Assembly: GCF_004343255.1 (NCBI RefSeq)
Contig: NZ_SMDD01000002.1
Coordinates: 310,001 to 374,000, forward strand
Source: Laceyella sacchari
GTDB lineage: Bacteria; Bacillota; Bacilli; Thermoactinomycetales; Thermoactinomycetaceae
DNA length: 64,000 nucleotides
Direction: 5' to 3'
Translations under genes and position numbers: made by a program
The notes under the pieces: generated by a model
What the model was told of the DNA's origin: nothing
The model's input: the letters and a program-made list of their open reading frames with translations, nothing else
Database searches by the model: none
Shown: piece after piece, positions 19,612 to 28,771 of the stretch
Layout of the letters: each line of letters opens with the position of its first letter
How positions within the stretch are numbered: position 1 is the stretch's first letter

Positions 19612-20280
19612 CTACACCCGGTTGATTGGACCATAATCCTCTGGCAGTAGCATTTGTTCCGTTAGTACGAGCACCCAGATGAAAATGAATACGAACACCG
19701 CCGACAGCGCCGGTTGGCCGAGCAAAACGGCCCCACTCCCTCCGATCATGACCAACAACAGTCCGATCAATAGCACGGGCCATCGCAATTTGCGCCATAC
19801 CAAGATCCCCGAGATGAGAAGCGGTACCAGAACCAATGCGCTTGCGCATGGAATTTGGGGTTGCACCGGCGCATAACGCAACAAGCCGCGTTCAACCACC
19901 GGCTCCATGTCAACCCACAAGATCTCCATAAAGATGCCCATCACCGTCACCACAAAGGTATATAAGTGATACAGCACCTGTACGAGCAGACTCTCAGTCC
20001 ACTCCAGCCGCAAACGGCGCACAATATCTAACGCAACAAACACCAATGTTGGTGTGAGCAAGACATGGAACAAGGAACGAACCAAACTCAGGCCTTCCAA
20101 CATATCACCTTCGCCAATCCAATTGCCGAGCGCCAAGATGGCGTTATCGTAGATCATCGCCAGTGTGATAAACATCAGCCAGTAGGTTCCCCAATAGGCC
20201 GACTCGCGAATAAAACGAAAACTCCAAATAAAAAGTGCAATATAGGCAACCGTAAGAATCGGATACAGAAAAACGTCCAT
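19612..20280 (-). CDS. Multi-pass membrane protein, function unknown
   Basis: The 222-residue protein is almost wholly hydrophobic, with six or seven predicted membrane segments starting at LYPILTVAYIALFIWSF. Charged loops include RRLRLEWTES and the tail LPEDYGPINRV. No transporter or enzyme motif is visible. The ATG at 20280 is preceded by GGAGGAAATT. An upstream in-frame start at 20304 would lie before that site. It is read as a single unit ending at the terminator just after its stop. Confidence 0.7.
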   Translation of the reverse strand: MDVFLYPILTVAYIALFIWSFRFIRESAYWGTYWLMFITLAMIYDNAILALGNWIGEGDMLEGLSLVRSLFHVLLTPTLVFVALDIVRRLRLEWTESLLVQVLYHLYTFVVTVMGIFMEILWVDMEPVVERGLLRYAPVQPQIPCASALVLVPLLISGILVWRKLRWPVLLIGLLLVMIGGSGAVLLGQPALSAVFVFIFIWVLVLTEQMLLPEDYGPINRV

Positions 20281-20617
20281 AATTTCCTCCAATGGAACGT
20301 ACATTCTTAAATTGTACTTTTTTCCTCTTCTGTTACTTCCATCTTATAAAAAAAGGCTCCCCCGTGACCGCACCAATTGTGACATGATTGATACGGTTTG
20401 GGCATAGGCGCGTCTGTCTTTATCGGCCCAATCGGAAGAAAAGAGCCAATCATCGGCTCTGAAGGCGTTATAGGCAAAGCAAAGCGGCCCATTGCTTCGT
20501 TGCTATCCACTTTGTGGACGTCGCAACAGGCCATTTCATTCACAGGCCGTCCCCACCGGCATGTGCGGACGACCTTTCAAGCATGGATGGCGTTCCCTTT
20601 GGAAGGCACGCTCGTGT
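20281..20617. other. Intergenic stretch with a candidate terminator
   Basis: A 78-codon frame on the minus strand (20307-20543) lacks a ribosome-binding site and has no recognised motif. The only supported element is a hairpin at 20442-20460. I call no gene here. Confidence 0.4.
20435..20460 (-). terminator. Candidate terminator of the HPr-whiA-yvcK-rapZ operon
   Basis: AGAGCC pairs with GGCTCT across a seven-base loop and is followed on the minus strand by TTTTCTTCC. It lies about 160 bases after the HPr stop. Confidence 0.45.
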
Positions 20618-20875
20618 TCACTCTGACTTGCCGACCATTTCCGCCAGCACTTTTACCGCTTCTTCCTCATCGGAACCGTCCGCGATGATCGTGATTTCCG
20701 TACCCCGGGACACCGCCAAGCTCATGATCCCCATAATGCTCTTCGCATTCACTTTCTTCGTACCTTTCACCACGAATACATCGGAGGCAAATTTGTTCGC
20801 TTCTTGCACAAACAGCGCCGCAGGGCGGGCGTGTAATCCCGTTTCCAATTGCACTACTACTTTTTTCTCTACCAT
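20618..20875 (-). CDS. HPr-family phosphocarrier protein
   Basis: HPr carries phosphate from enzyme I to sugar permeases through His15 and, when phosphorylated on Ser46 by HprK, acts as corepressor of CcpA. Counting from MVEKKVVV, the motif ETGLHARPAALFVQ places His at 15 and VNAKSIMGIMSLAV places Ser at 46. The length is 85 residues. In B. subtilis this position, downstream of whiA, is held by Crh, which has Gln at 15; here the catalytic His is kept. Two adjacent ATG codons follow AGGAGGAATGT; I prefer the second because it fits the residue numbering. Whether a separate ptsH exists elsewhere is unknown. Confidence 0.93.
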   Translation of the reverse strand: MVEKKVVVQLETGLHARPAALFVQEANKFASDVFVVKGTKKVNAKSIMGIMSLAVSRGTEITIIADGSDEEEAVKVLAEMVGKSE

Positions 20876-20897
20876 CATACATTCCTCCTATGGTTGC

Positions 20898-21836
20898 TCA
20901 TTCCGCCTCGCGCAATTTGTGAGCCAGCTCATCCAACTTGCGCAAACGGTGGTTGATCGCTGATTTGCTCACTTTCCCACTCGGAAGAAGCTGCCCCAAT
21001 TCAGCCAAGTTCACATCGGGATACTTCAACCTCGTCTCCGCCACTTCCTTCAAACGGTCGGGCAAATGATCCAGTCCCAGTACCTCTTCAATCAGGCGGA
21101 TATTCTCAATCTGGCGCATGGCCGCTTGAATCGTTTTGTTTAGATTGGCGGTCTCACAATTGACTATGCGATTGACTGAGTTCCGCATATCCTTCCAAAT
21201 CCTTGCGTCTTCAAAACGCAAGAGTGACGGGTAGGCTCCAATAATATTAAGGAATTCCCCAATCTTTTCCCCTTCTTTGATATAAACGACAAAACCTTTT
21301 TTTCGTTCAATGGTTTTGGCGTGCAACTGGAAATCATTCATCAACTGGCATAATGCTTCACTATGATCATAATACGTGGACACAATCTCCAGATGGTATG
21401 AGGCGCTGTCCGGATTGTTTACCGATCCCGCCGCCAAAAAAGCACCTCGCAAATACGCCCGCTTGCAACACGGTTCCGTGAACAGGTCCGGTGAAATCCC
21501 CGTCACCCGTTCCCACGATCCTTGTTTGAAAATGCAGAGATCAGACAATATCTCGTCTGTACGGGTCGATAAGCGAATCAGATACACATTGTTCTTTTTG
21601 AGGCGCACTTTTTTGCGGACGAGCACTTCGGGCTGCAACTGATACAATTTTTTGATCAAAGAGAAGACATATCTCGCTGTCGATGGGTTCTCAGTGATGA
21701 GGTCAAGCACCAACGCTTTCTGCTTGACGTGCACAGAACCATTCATTCTGATTAAGGCTGACAGCTCGGCACGCTTACAGCAATCATCTGATTCCAGTTG
21801 AGTCAATTCCTTTTTTATGGTGGAAGTAAACGACAT
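20898..21836 (-). CDS. whiA: DNA-binding protein WhiA
   Basis: WhiA is a conserved Gram-positive protein, a sporulation activator in Streptomyces and a cell-division factor in B. subtilis (YvcL). The 312-residue product has an N-terminal LAGLIDADG-like part starting [20 protein letters not shown] with the [20 protein letters not shown] motif. A C-terminal helix-turn-helix follows, with [20 protein letters not shown] and [17 protein letters not shown]. The ATG has AAGGGATG upstream. It begins 14 bases after yvcK, and the HPr gene follows 22 bases later. Confidence 0.96.
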   Translation of the reverse strand: MSFTSTIKKELTQLESDDCCKRAELSALIRMNGSVHVKQKALVLDLITENPSTARYVFSLIKKLYQLQPEVLVRKKVRLKKNNVYLIRLSTRTDEILSDLCIFKQGSWERVTGISPDLFTEPCCKRAYLRGAFLAAGSVNNPDSASYHLEIVSTYYDHSEALCQLMNDFQLHAKTIERKKGFVVYIKEGEKIGEFLNIIGAYPSLLRFEDARIWKDMRNSVNRIVNCETANLNKTIQAAMRQIENIRLIEEVLGLDHLPDRLKEVAETRLKYPDVNLAELGQLLPSGKVSKSAINHRLRKLDELAHKLREAE

Positions 21837-21850
21837 ACAGCATCCCTTCT

Positions 21851-22855
21851 TTATCCGCTTTGCCGCTGAGCCATGCGTTCGCGAATCAAACGAAGGATAT
21901 GAGCACTGATTCGGTCTGCATCATGACGCAAAACAGACTGGTATAAAAGTAAATTATCGGCGACGGCATGGCAACCCAATTTGTTGATCCGTTCAATATC
22001 GGGTATTACCATGCGCTGTTTCTTTTTGGCGTACTGCCGTTGAATCTTAAGCGGCGGCACCTCGTTGTTGATGATGGCGACATCAAACAAGCGCTCGCCG
22101 ACATGATCATAAATTGCCCGCAAATGATCGCTGGCCATAAAGCCATCCGTTTCCCCTGGTTGGGTCATGACATTGCACACATATACCTTGCACGCTTGGG
22201 AAGCGCGGATCGCTTCGCTCACATCCTTTACCAAGAGGTTGGGCAATATGCTGGTGTAAAGGCTTCCCGGCCCTGCGATGATGCCATCCGCCTCTTCGAT
22301 CGCCCGCAACACGCCGTCCGAAGGTTTGGGGTCCTGCGGATTTAAAAATACCCGGCGTATGCGTTTGCCCGTTTTGGGAATTTGCGACTCGCCTTTAACA
22401 ATCGTTCCATCCGTCATCTCTGCCATCAGGACAACATCCTGCTCGCTAGCTGGCAATACTTGTCCTCGCACAGCCAACACGCGACTCATCGCATTGACCG
22501 CTTTGGTGAAATCACCAGTGATCTCGGTCATCGCTGCCAACATCAAATTCCCTAATGCGTGCCCTTTTAATCCTTCTCCATTTTCAAACCGGTATTGCAA
22601 CACACTTTCCAACAGAGGTTCCGTCTGGGCCAGGGCGACGAGCACATTCCGAATGTCGCCGGGAGGGGGCATATGCAAATCGTTGCGCAAACGCCCGGAA
22701 CTCCCCCCATCATCAGCGACCGTCACCACGGCAGTGATATCGATGGGTAATTTCTTCAAACCTCGCAAGATGACAGAGAGGCCCGTTCCCCCTCCAATGC
22801 ATACAACTTTGGGGCGGGTGAACGATTCCCCATTGAAATTCTGTTTGCTCGCCAC
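21851..22855 (-). CDS. yvcK: Gluconeogenesis factor YvcK (CofD-like)
   Basis: YvcK is required for growth on gluconeogenic substrates and for normal cell shape, and it binds UDP-sugars. The 334-residue protein shows [62 protein letters not shown] and [15 protein letters not shown], all family marks. A GTG at 22855 lies two bases after the rapZ stop and is preceded by AAGGCGGATAAGC. The longer frame from 22897 would overlap rapZ by 40 bases. Confidence 0.94.
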   Translation of the reverse strand: MASKQNFNGESFTRPKVVCIGGGTGLSVILRGLKKLPIDITAVVTVADDGGSSGRLRNDLHMPPPGDIRNVLVALAQTEPLLESVLQYRFENGEGLKGHALGNLMLAAMTEITGDFTKAVNAMSRVLAVRGQVLPASEQDVVLMAEMTDGTIVKGESQIPKTGKRIRRVFLNPQDPKPSDGVLRAIEEADGIIAGPGSLYTSILPNLLVKDVSEAIRASQACKVYVCNVMTQPGETDGFMASDHLRAIYDHVGERLFDVAIINNEVPPLKIQRQYAKKKQRMVIPDIERINKLGCHAVADNLLLYQSVLRHDADRISAHILRLIRERMAQRQSG

Positions 22856-22857
22856 GC

Positions 22858-23733
22858 TTATCCGCCTTTCTCGATGTCTCGATGGGCTACCCGGCAATGA
22901 ACTTGCTCTTTAAATTTCCTGCAGAACGCTTCAGCCAATGCCACAGACCGGTGCTTCCCTCCCGTGCAACCGATCCCAACGACCAATTGTTGCTTGCCTT
23001 CGCGTTGGTACTGCGGAATCAAAAACTGAAACAAATCCTCCATTTTCTCCATGAATTGTTTAGTTTCAGCCCACTTCATGACGTATTCTGCTACAGCGGC
23101 GTCCTTGCCGGTTTGTGGACGCAATGCATCCACATAGTGGGGGTTGGGGAGAAAACGCACATCAAACACCAAATCGGCGTCGATCGGGATTCCATGCTTA
23201 AAACCGAACGACATAAAGGTGACCGCCATGTTGTTCGATTCCATGTGCAACAGGCGTCTCGCAATCTTTTCTTTTAATTCGGCCGGTTTGAGCCGGCTGG
23301 TGTCTATAATCTGATGCGCCCTGCCCTTCAGCTCTTCCAACAGCTTGCGCTCCTGGAGAATGCCTTCGAGTGGCGTGCCGTTGTGTGAGAGCGGATGGCG
23401 GCGCCTCGTCTCCTTATACCTGCGCACCAAAGTCTGGTCATCTGCATCCAAAAACAAAATCTGATGCTGAATGCCATGCCATTGTTCAAGTTGGTTCAAC
23501 GCTTCAAACAAGGAGGAAAAGAATTCCCTCCCTCTTAAATCGATCACCAAGGCCACCCGGTTCAAATTCCCTTGGGACTGCTCCAACAACTCCGCAAACT
23601 TGGGTAATAAGACAGGCGGCAAATTGTCAACGCAGAAAAACCCATTATCCTCTAAACTTTGCATCGCGACGGATTTACCCGCCCCGGACATCCCGGTGAT
23701 GACAATAAGCTTTCCTTCTTTGCTTTTATTCAC
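22858..23733 (-). CDS. rapZ: RNase adapter / nucleotide-binding protein RapZ family (YvcJ)
   Basis: This P-loop protein hydrolyses GTP and, in B. subtilis, affects competence; in E. coli the homologue guides RNase E to a small RNA controlling GlmS. The 291-residue product has Walker A ITGMSGAGKS, the block GFFCVDNLPPVLLPKF, FLDADDQTLVRRYKETRRRH, and the C-terminal GIGCTGGKHRSVALAE. I chose the GTG at 23733 because GAGG lies eight bases upstream; ATG codons at 23739 and 23754 are alternatives. It is followed directly by yvcK. Confidence 0.94.
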   Translation of the reverse strand: MNKSKEGKLIVITGMSGAGKSVAMQSLEDNGFFCVDNLPPVLLPKFAELLEQSQGNLNRVALVIDLRGREFFSSLFEALNQLEQWHGIQHQILFLDADDQTLVRRYKETRRRHPLSHNGTPLEGILQERKLLEELKGRAHQIIDTSRLKPAELKEKIARRLLHMESNNMAVTFMSFGFKHGIPIDADLVFDVRFLPNPHYVDALRPQTGKDAAVAEYVMKWAETKQFMEKMEDLFQFLIPQYQREGKQQLVVGIGCTGGKHRSVALAEAFCRKFKEQVHCRVAHRDIEKGG

Positions 23734-23780
23734 AGCCATCACCTCTAATTCCATCTCAACTCGTTATCATCTATTATACC

Positions 23781-24731
23781 TTATTTTCGCTCGCGTGCTA
23801 AAAGTCCGGCGGCCCCAATGTAACCGGCCCGGTTCCCCAATTGAGCCAACACCACATCCACCCCTTGTCGGGCATTGGGTTGCGTCCGCTTAACATACGC
23901 TTCGCGAAGCGGCTGTAACAGCGCTTCTCCGGCATAGGATACCCCGCCTCCGATGATAAAGCGCGCCGGGTTTAACACCACGGACAAAGCTGACATCGCC
24001 TGCGCCAAAGCATCAATCGCTCGTTTTTTCACTTCCAGCGCCACCGTATCCCCGGCCGCCGCCGCCGCAAAAATTTCTTTGGTTCCGACTTTCTCCACAT
24101 CCACCAACACGGTGCTCCGTCCGGCCGCGATCGCTTCCTTGGCCATACGCACCATTCCCGTGGCGGAAGAGAAGGTTTCCAAGCATCCCCGCATGCCACA
24201 ATTGCACGGATGTCCTTCAGGATCGATGGTCATGTGCCCCACTTCCCCAGCAAAGCCGTATCTGCCATGCAACAATTGGCCATCCAGAATGAGGCCGCCA
24301 CCTACTCCGGTGCCCAAGGTAATACACACCACATCATCCACGCCGGCACCAGCTCCACACCATGCTTCACCCAGAGCAGCCACATTGGCGTCATTGTCAA
24401 TTTTAACCGGAATCTGCCAGGCTTCTTCGAGCAACCGGCGAATCGGCACTTCTTCATGCCAGCCGAGATTGGTCAGTTGCTTGACAACCCCCGCCTTCAC
24501 ATCCAAAAATCCAGGCAGGCCAACACCCACTCCCGCGACATCAGCCCAGCGGAGCCCCGCTTCCTTAGCCAATTCGCGCGCATGGGTAACCATCCGGCCG
24601 ATGACACCGTCAACGCCCTCTTGCGCAAGCGTGGGTTTTTCCATTTCCAACACCGTGTGGCCCTGACTGTCCACCAGACCCATCTTCATACTTGTCCCAC
24701 CGAGGTCAATGCCAATCCATCGTTTCCCCAT
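23781..24731 (-). CDS. glcK: Glucokinase, ROK family
   Basis: The protein likely phosphorylates glucose with ATP. The start GIDLGGTSMKMGLVD is the phosphate-binding loop. The ROK signature with zinc ligands is EGHPCNCGMRGCLETFSSA, preceded by the His of GEVGHMTID. The catalytic Asp lies in KIDNDANVAALGE, and the C-terminal nucleotide motif is IIGGGVSYAGE. The length is 316 residues. The ATG at 24731 follows TTGAGGTG. In B. subtilis glcK is elsewhere; here it precedes rapZ by about 48 bases, so it may be cotranscribed with the catabolite-control gene group. A different ROK hexose kinase is possible. Confidence 0.88.
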   Translation of the reverse strand: MGKRWIGIDLGGTSMKMGLVDSQGHTVLEMEKPTLAQEGVDGVIGRMVTHARELAKEAGLRWADVAGVGVGLPGFLDVKAGVVKQLTNLGWHEEVPIRRLLEEAWQIPVKIDNDANVAALGEAWCGAGAGVDDVVCITLGTGVGGGLILDGQLLHGRYGFAGEVGHMTIDPEGHPCNCGMRGCLETFSSATGMVRMAKEAIAAGRSTVLVDVEKVGTKEIFAAAAAGDTVALEVKKRAIDALAQAMSALSVVLNPARFIIGGGVSYAGEALLQPLREAYVKRTQPNARQGVDVVLAQLGNRAGYIGAAGLLARERK

Positions 24732-24873
24732 TGCTGACACCTCAATTGTTGTTCGAAAATAACCTATTTTAACATTGATTGCGTAATATCTCAACAAAAA
24801 TTGAATCCGTTTACACCTTTAACGATAAGAATAACACAAAAATCGGGGAGCCGCACCCGCGGACTTCTCGACA

Positions 24874-24908
24874 CAAAAAAAGCCGCTGACATCGCCCAGG
24901 TCAACGGC
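24874..24908 (-). terminator. Terminator after the thioredoxin-like gene
   Basis: GCCGTTGAC pairs with GTCAGCGGC (one wobble), followed on the minus strand by seven T residues. It lies about 100 bases after the thioredoxin stop; nothing else is seen between 24732 and 25011. Confidence 0.8.
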
Positions 24909-25011
24909 TTCAACGCAGTAATCCCTTTATATTCAAGGGGGCTTTTTGCTCTTTTAGCTTAATACATGCATATGTGTTCTGTGTGTTTGTTTATTTAATG
25001 GTTGGTTAAAA

Positions 25012-25335
25012 TTATTTTCCATCGATATAGTCTTGCAAGAACGCCTCGATTTGTTCTTTCGTTTTGGCAAAGCGGCTCGGCAACCGCCCCACTTCTTTGC
25101 CGCCCTCAAACACGATGAAAGTCGGAATGCCTTTCACGCCGTATTCTTCAGCAACCTCGCGCGCTTCATCCACATCGATTTCGGCAAAAGTCATGTGGTC
25201 GGCAAATTTCTGTGCCAATTCGGGCATGTCCGGCGCAACCCGCTTGCAATCCACGCACCAGTCTGCACTAAACTCAACCACTTTCTTGCCTTCTGTGATA
25301 AAGTCAGCAAAGCTTTCTTGGTTTAACTTTTGCAT
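25012..25335 (-). CDS. Thioredoxin-family protein with CVDC active site
   Basis: A 107-residue single-domain thioredoxin fold. The active site reads FSADWCVDCKRVAPDMPEL, so the dithiol is CVDC in place of the CGPC of classical thioredoxin. The cis-Pro region YGVKGIPTFIVFEGGKEVGR is present. The WCxDC pattern resembles B. subtilis YtpP, linked to bacillithiol redox. The ATG at 25335 follows AAGGAGGAAC. It starts 13 bases after the TPR gene, so the two are probably cotranscribed. The partner protein is unknown. Confidence 0.88.
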   Translation of the reverse strand: MQKLNQESFADFITEGKKVVEFSADWCVDCKRVAPDMPELAQKFADHMTFAEIDVDEAREVAEEYGVKGIPTFIVFEGGKEVGRLPSRFAKTKEQIEAFLQDYIDGK

Positions 25336-25348
25336 CCCTTGTTCCTCC

Positions 25349-26980
25349 TTAATCAAAGCAACGTTGCGCCAATGGACCCAGCAACTTTACGTAACGGGAC
25401 ACGGATGAAAGCGAGACTTGATACTTCTCAGCCACTTCTTTCTGCGTAATCCGAACGCCCAAGTGCTTAGACACCAAGTACTCCAGCGCAGCAGCCCAAC
25501 CTTCGGCTTTTCGCAACTGCCGCCACTGTTCTTCATGCTCATCCCGCACCAGCATCCACAATCGTTCCACAGCTTGTTTCATTTCGGCAGATGCATCGGC
25601 CATGTGGGACAAGCAGCATGCCAAGATCTGCCGGCCCGCCTCTGCTCGTGGGGACTCGTCCCCTTTCAGCCGCAACAAAATCGTCTCTGCCAATTTCTTC
25701 AGCTCCGGCTCCAGGCCTTCTTGTCGTATGAACTGCTCCAACAATCGCGACACTTCTTCGTCAGCGATCCAACCAAGCAGATTCAGCACCTGACGCTTGG
25801 TTTCAAAGTCGCCACGACTCAAGGCCCAGAAAAAAGAAGAACGGATCAGCGGATTCCCTTTCCACTGTTCCAGCAACGCTTGATCAGAAGCTAAGTCTTG
25901 CAAGCGCAAGTACTGTTCCTCAAACGGCAGTTGATAATGATATTGGAGTTTGGGCAATGGCTCCTGATCAAGCAACTCTTGGGCATGGATAAGATGAAAA
26001 GCAGGCACATCCTCATCCGGGGCTATCTTAACCGCGCGGCGCCAGTAACTTAAAGCCCGCGTCGGGTTCCCGTTGTTCCAGGCAGCCACCGCGGCATAAT
26101 GGTATAAGCTGACTGTCTGCACGTCATCATATTTCACCAAGCGCGCAAACAGCTCATAAGCCACGGCGTGTTCGCCCAAAATCCCCAGCGTGGTCGCCAG
26201 CTTGCAGGCGTGTTCTTGATTCAGGGGAATCAGCTTCTTCAACATGTCGATAATCAACGTACTGATTTCCGTCTCCCCCATATGGTGGGACAAGACTGCC
26301 AAATTGCACAGGGCGTGCAGATTGTTGGGGTCCATCTCCAGCACTTCGTTGATGGCCGCCAAGGCCTGCTCCATCTCCCCGATATAATAATACGCCAGAG
26401 CCAAGTTGTTGCGAGCTGCCAAGAAATCTGGATACTCCTCTAACATATCCTCCATCATTTGAATCGCCTGCAAAAAACGCCCCTGTTCGAGATGTTGGCG
26501 GGCTTCTTCATGTTGTTGCACATAAATCGGCTGATGGGGTGGCAACGGCTCCCGAGGTGGACGCCCCAATTCCTGCGCCAACATCACCAACATTTCTTCC
26601 GCCTCCTCCGCAAATTCCCCATCGGGGTCATGCTGGAGGTATTCGAGCAAATAATCTTCGGCCAACTCCAAATCTCCCATGTTGGCCGCATTATTCGCCA
26701 TATAAAACAGGCATTCATGCAGGTCAGGCGCAACCGTGTTAAGGACATGCTCCAACACTTCATTCGACTCTTCAAAGCGGCCCAACTCTGACAAAATCCC
26801 CGCCAAATTGCAGTGGTTAATCGGATTTTCCGGTTCTTTCTCCATCGCCAGACGGAAATACTTGACTGCACGATCGTACCGATGGCGATCCAGCGAACGC
26901 ACCGCCCGCTCAAAAAAGAATCCGGCATCCATATTCAAACGAACAACTTTTTTATTTAAGCCAACGTGTGTTTTTTTCAT
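25349..26980 (-). CDS. Tetratricopeptide-repeat protein with C-terminal helix-turn-helix (YvcD-like)
   Basis: The 543-residue cytoplasmic protein has TPR units in its first 350 residues, for example FFERAVRSLDRHRYDRAVKY, LAGILSELGRFEESNEVLEH, NLALAYYYIGEMEQALAAIN and NLHALCNLAVLSHHMGETE. A middle helical region follows. The carboxyl end ITQKEVAEKYQVSLSSVSRY, then VKLL, looks like a helix-turn-helix. B. subtilis YvcD is a TPR protein at the matching map position. TPRs bind proteins; the partner and the purpose of the HTH are unknown. The ATG at 26980 follows GGAGGGAAAAT, excluding the longer upstream frame. Confidence 0.85.
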   Translation of the reverse strand: MKKTHVGLNKKVVRLNMDAGFFFERAVRSLDRHRYDRAVKYFRLAMEKEPENPINHCNLAGILSELGRFEESNEVLEHVLNTVAPDLHECLFYMANNAANMGDLELAEDYLLEYLQHDPDGEFAEEAEEMLVMLAQELGRPPREPLPPHQPIYVQQHEEARQHLEQGRFLQAIQMMEDMLEEYPDFLAARNNLALAYYYIGEMEQALAAINEVLEMDPNNLHALCNLAVLSHHMGETEISTLIIDMLKKLIPLNQEHACKLATTLGILGEHAVAYELFARLVKYDDVQTVSLYHYAAVAAWNNGNPTRALSYWRRAVKIAPDEDVPAFHLIHAQELLDQEPLPKLQYHYQLPFEEQYLRLQDLASDQALLEQWKGNPLIRSSFFWALSRGDFETKRQVLNLLGWIADEEVSRLLEQFIRQEGLEPELKKLAETILLRLKGDESPRAEAGRQILACCLSHMADASAEMKQAVERLWMLVRDEHEEQWRQLRKAEGWAAALEYLVSKHLGVRITQKEVAEKYQVSLSSVSRYVKLLGPLAQRCFD

Positions 26981-27352
26981 ATTTTCCCTCCAACCAGCAC
27001 TTCTGTCAAAGCTGGTGGTCTGACGCCTGCGCCAGAGCATCGCTATTTGGCGCAAAACGGGTGCGCCGGGACAATCTCTTGGGTTCAGGAACATTATAAC
27101 CCAAGTCGACGGCAAATACGACGGAAACGTTCATCCTTCGCCAAAGAACCCCGTTTAATCGGTGTTTGGCGTTACCTTTTGAACCACTTTTCGCCCACTG
27201 TCTCGACGTGATAAACCCAAGCCCTTTTTAGCGTCGGAAAACATGTCAGCGGCTCCAAAACCATCCCTCTTTTGCCTCGTTTGCCTCTTAGCGCCCATCA
27301 GGAAAGGTTTTTTCGCCGCTTCGATCGGTCAGCTTGATACATCAAACATCCT
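26981..27352. other. Intergenic stretch holding one palindromic repeat
   Basis: No coding frame with a ribosome-binding site was seen. The stretch contains the first copy of the 76-bp repeat (27247-27322) and presumably the promoter of the TPR gene, which I could not place. Confidence 0.5.
27247..27322. repeat. 76-bp imperfect palindromic repeat, copy A
   Basis: It begins CAGCGGCTCCAAAACC and ends GGTTTTTTCGCCGCTTC, so the ends are imperfect inverted repeats. The same ends and the same length recur at 60932-61007. The middle parts differ. It lies downstream of a hypothetical gene on the minus strand. Confidence 0.7.
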
Positions 27353-27937
27353 TTACTCATCTTTTACCACTTTTACCACATTGTCAGCGTTTTCAGGCTT
27401 GTATCCTTTAATTCGGCCTACCTGCTCCCACACTCTCATCCCCACATACTCCCCATCATCAAACCATTGCCCCAACAGGTTCAAGGTATACGGTGTGTAG
27501 AGAGAATCGCGGAAAATGACGCGTAAGTAAAAGCCGCTTTTGTCATGTAGTCCATAATCTTTGAGCATCATTACCAAATCAGTCAATGATATTTTACAAA
27601 TGAGGAAATTTCCCGGCGGCAAGGATTGCGGAATATCACTTTCCATAAATGTCTGCGGCAAAGGCACGCGAATGGAACCATGATCATTCTCAAAAATGAT
27701 CAGACTGTGCACATTCATGACGTAGATGGAGATCGGCTTCTGATTGACCGCCCGCACCACAAGGTACTCCTTCTCTTCTTCAATCAAGGTCCAAACTAAT
27801 TCCAATGAAGGCCTAATCGCATCACGCGCTTCTCTGGTTTGTTGCAAAGCCACCCATACAGCCGCCACGGTGGCTATCGCTCCAGCCCATTGCCCGATTG
27901 CTCCCCACATTTCCCAATTGAGATACCACGGTTCCAT
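27353..27937 (-). CDS. Hypothetical protein with one N-terminal membrane segment
   Basis: A 194-residue protein. Residues 9-28 (WGAIGQWAGAIATVAAVWVA) form a membrane segment followed by LQQTREARDAIRPSLEL, an arrangement common in small anchored proteins with a cytoplasmic beta-rich domain. No enzyme motif is visible. The ATG lies a few bases after a G-rich tract (GAGGGGGGC). It is isolated between the TPR gene and the his operon, on the minus strand. Accessory, possibly recently acquired; composition is slightly more AT-rich than its neighbours. Confidence 0.65.
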   Translation of the reverse strand: MEPWYLNWEMWGAIGQWAGAIATVAAVWVALQQTREARDAIRPSLELVWTLIEEEKEYLVVRAVNQKPISIYVMNVHSLIIFENDHGSIRVPLPQTFMESDIPQSLPPGNFLICKISLTDLVMMLKDYGLHDKSGFYLRVIFRDSLYTPYTLNLLGQWFDDGEYVGMRVWEQVGRIKGYKPENADNVVKVVKDE

Positions 27938-28087
27938 CCCTAGCCCCCCTCACATCCCATCAATAAATTATAAAAAAAACATTATTCATAAAATTATTTT
28001 ATCACATCTTTCATCCCACTTGGTCTTTTTGTCACATCCTGTTCACATCTATCGCCTTTTTCTTGGCCGATTCTGCGGTTGATTTCA

Positions 28088-28117
28088 TAAAAAAAGCCAC
28101 TCCTTGCAAAGAGTGGC
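28088..28117 (-). terminator. Terminator of the histidine operon
   Basis: GCCACTC pairs with GAGTGGC across an eight-base loop and seven T residues follow on the minus strand. Confidence 0.85.
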
Positions 28118-28150
28118 AATTCATTCATAAACGATCCGCGCCGCCAGGCC

Positions 28151-28771
28151 TCATTTTCCGTGCCGTTCACGCAATTCCGCCAGAACATCGCCAAACGGCA
28201 AATCTTTTTCTCGCAACAAAACAAGCAAATGATACAGTAAGTCGGCGGCTTCATATCGCAACTCTGCCTGCCCTTCATTCTTGGCGGCAATGATCACCTC
28301 CGCCGCCTCCTCACCCACTTTTTTCAGAATTTTATCGATCCCTTTATCAAACAAATAAGTCGTATAAGAGCCTTCCGGACGTTCCTGCTGTCGCTCGGCG
28401 ATCACTGTTTCCAACTGGGTGAGAATCGATTCGGGCTCCGGCTTGTCCGCTTCTCCCTTGAAACAACTGACGCTTCCCGTGTGGCAGGCCGGCCCATTCG
28501 GTTCTACTTGAACCAACAGCGCATCTTGATCGCAATCGCTACTTACCGCGATCACTTTTTGCGTATGTCCGGATGTGGCGCCTTTATGCCACAGCACTTG
28601 CCGTGACCGGCTGAAAAACCATGTTTCTCCGGTCTCAAGCGTCTTCTCCAACGACTCCCTGCTCATGTAAGCCAAGGTGAGCACCTGCTTAGTGCGTCCA
28701 TCCTGCACGATCGCCGGAATTAATCCGTCCGCGCCAAATTTCAACTCGCTCGGATCCACATTGACTAACAC
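28151..28771 (-). CDS. hisI: Bifunctional phosphoribosyl-AMP cyclohydrolase / phosphoribosyl-ATP pyrophosphatase
   Basis: HisIE performs the second and third steps of histidine synthesis. The N-terminal HisI half has [18 protein letters not shown], the metal site [10 protein letters not shown] and CHTGSVSCF. The C-terminal HisE half has the MazG-like [17 protein letters not shown]. The length is 206 residues. It starts at a GTG with GGAGG four bases upstream and overlaps the hisF end by seven bases. It is the last gene of the operon. Confidence 0.97.
   Translation of the reverse strand: MLVNVDPSELKFGADGLIPAIVQDGRTKQVLTLAYMSRESLEKTLETGETWFFSRSRQVLWHKGATSGHTQKVIAVSSDCDQDALLVQVEPNGPACHTGSVSCFKGEADKPEPESILTQLETVIAERQQERPEGSYTTYLFDKGIDKILKKVGEEAAEVIIAAKNEGQAELRYEAADLLYHLLVLLREKDLPFGDVLAELRERHGK

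Noticed and set aside
20307-20543. 78-codon frame on the minus strand after the HPr gene
   Set aside because: There is no ribosome-binding site, the peptide has no known pattern, and a candidate terminator hairpin lies inside it.
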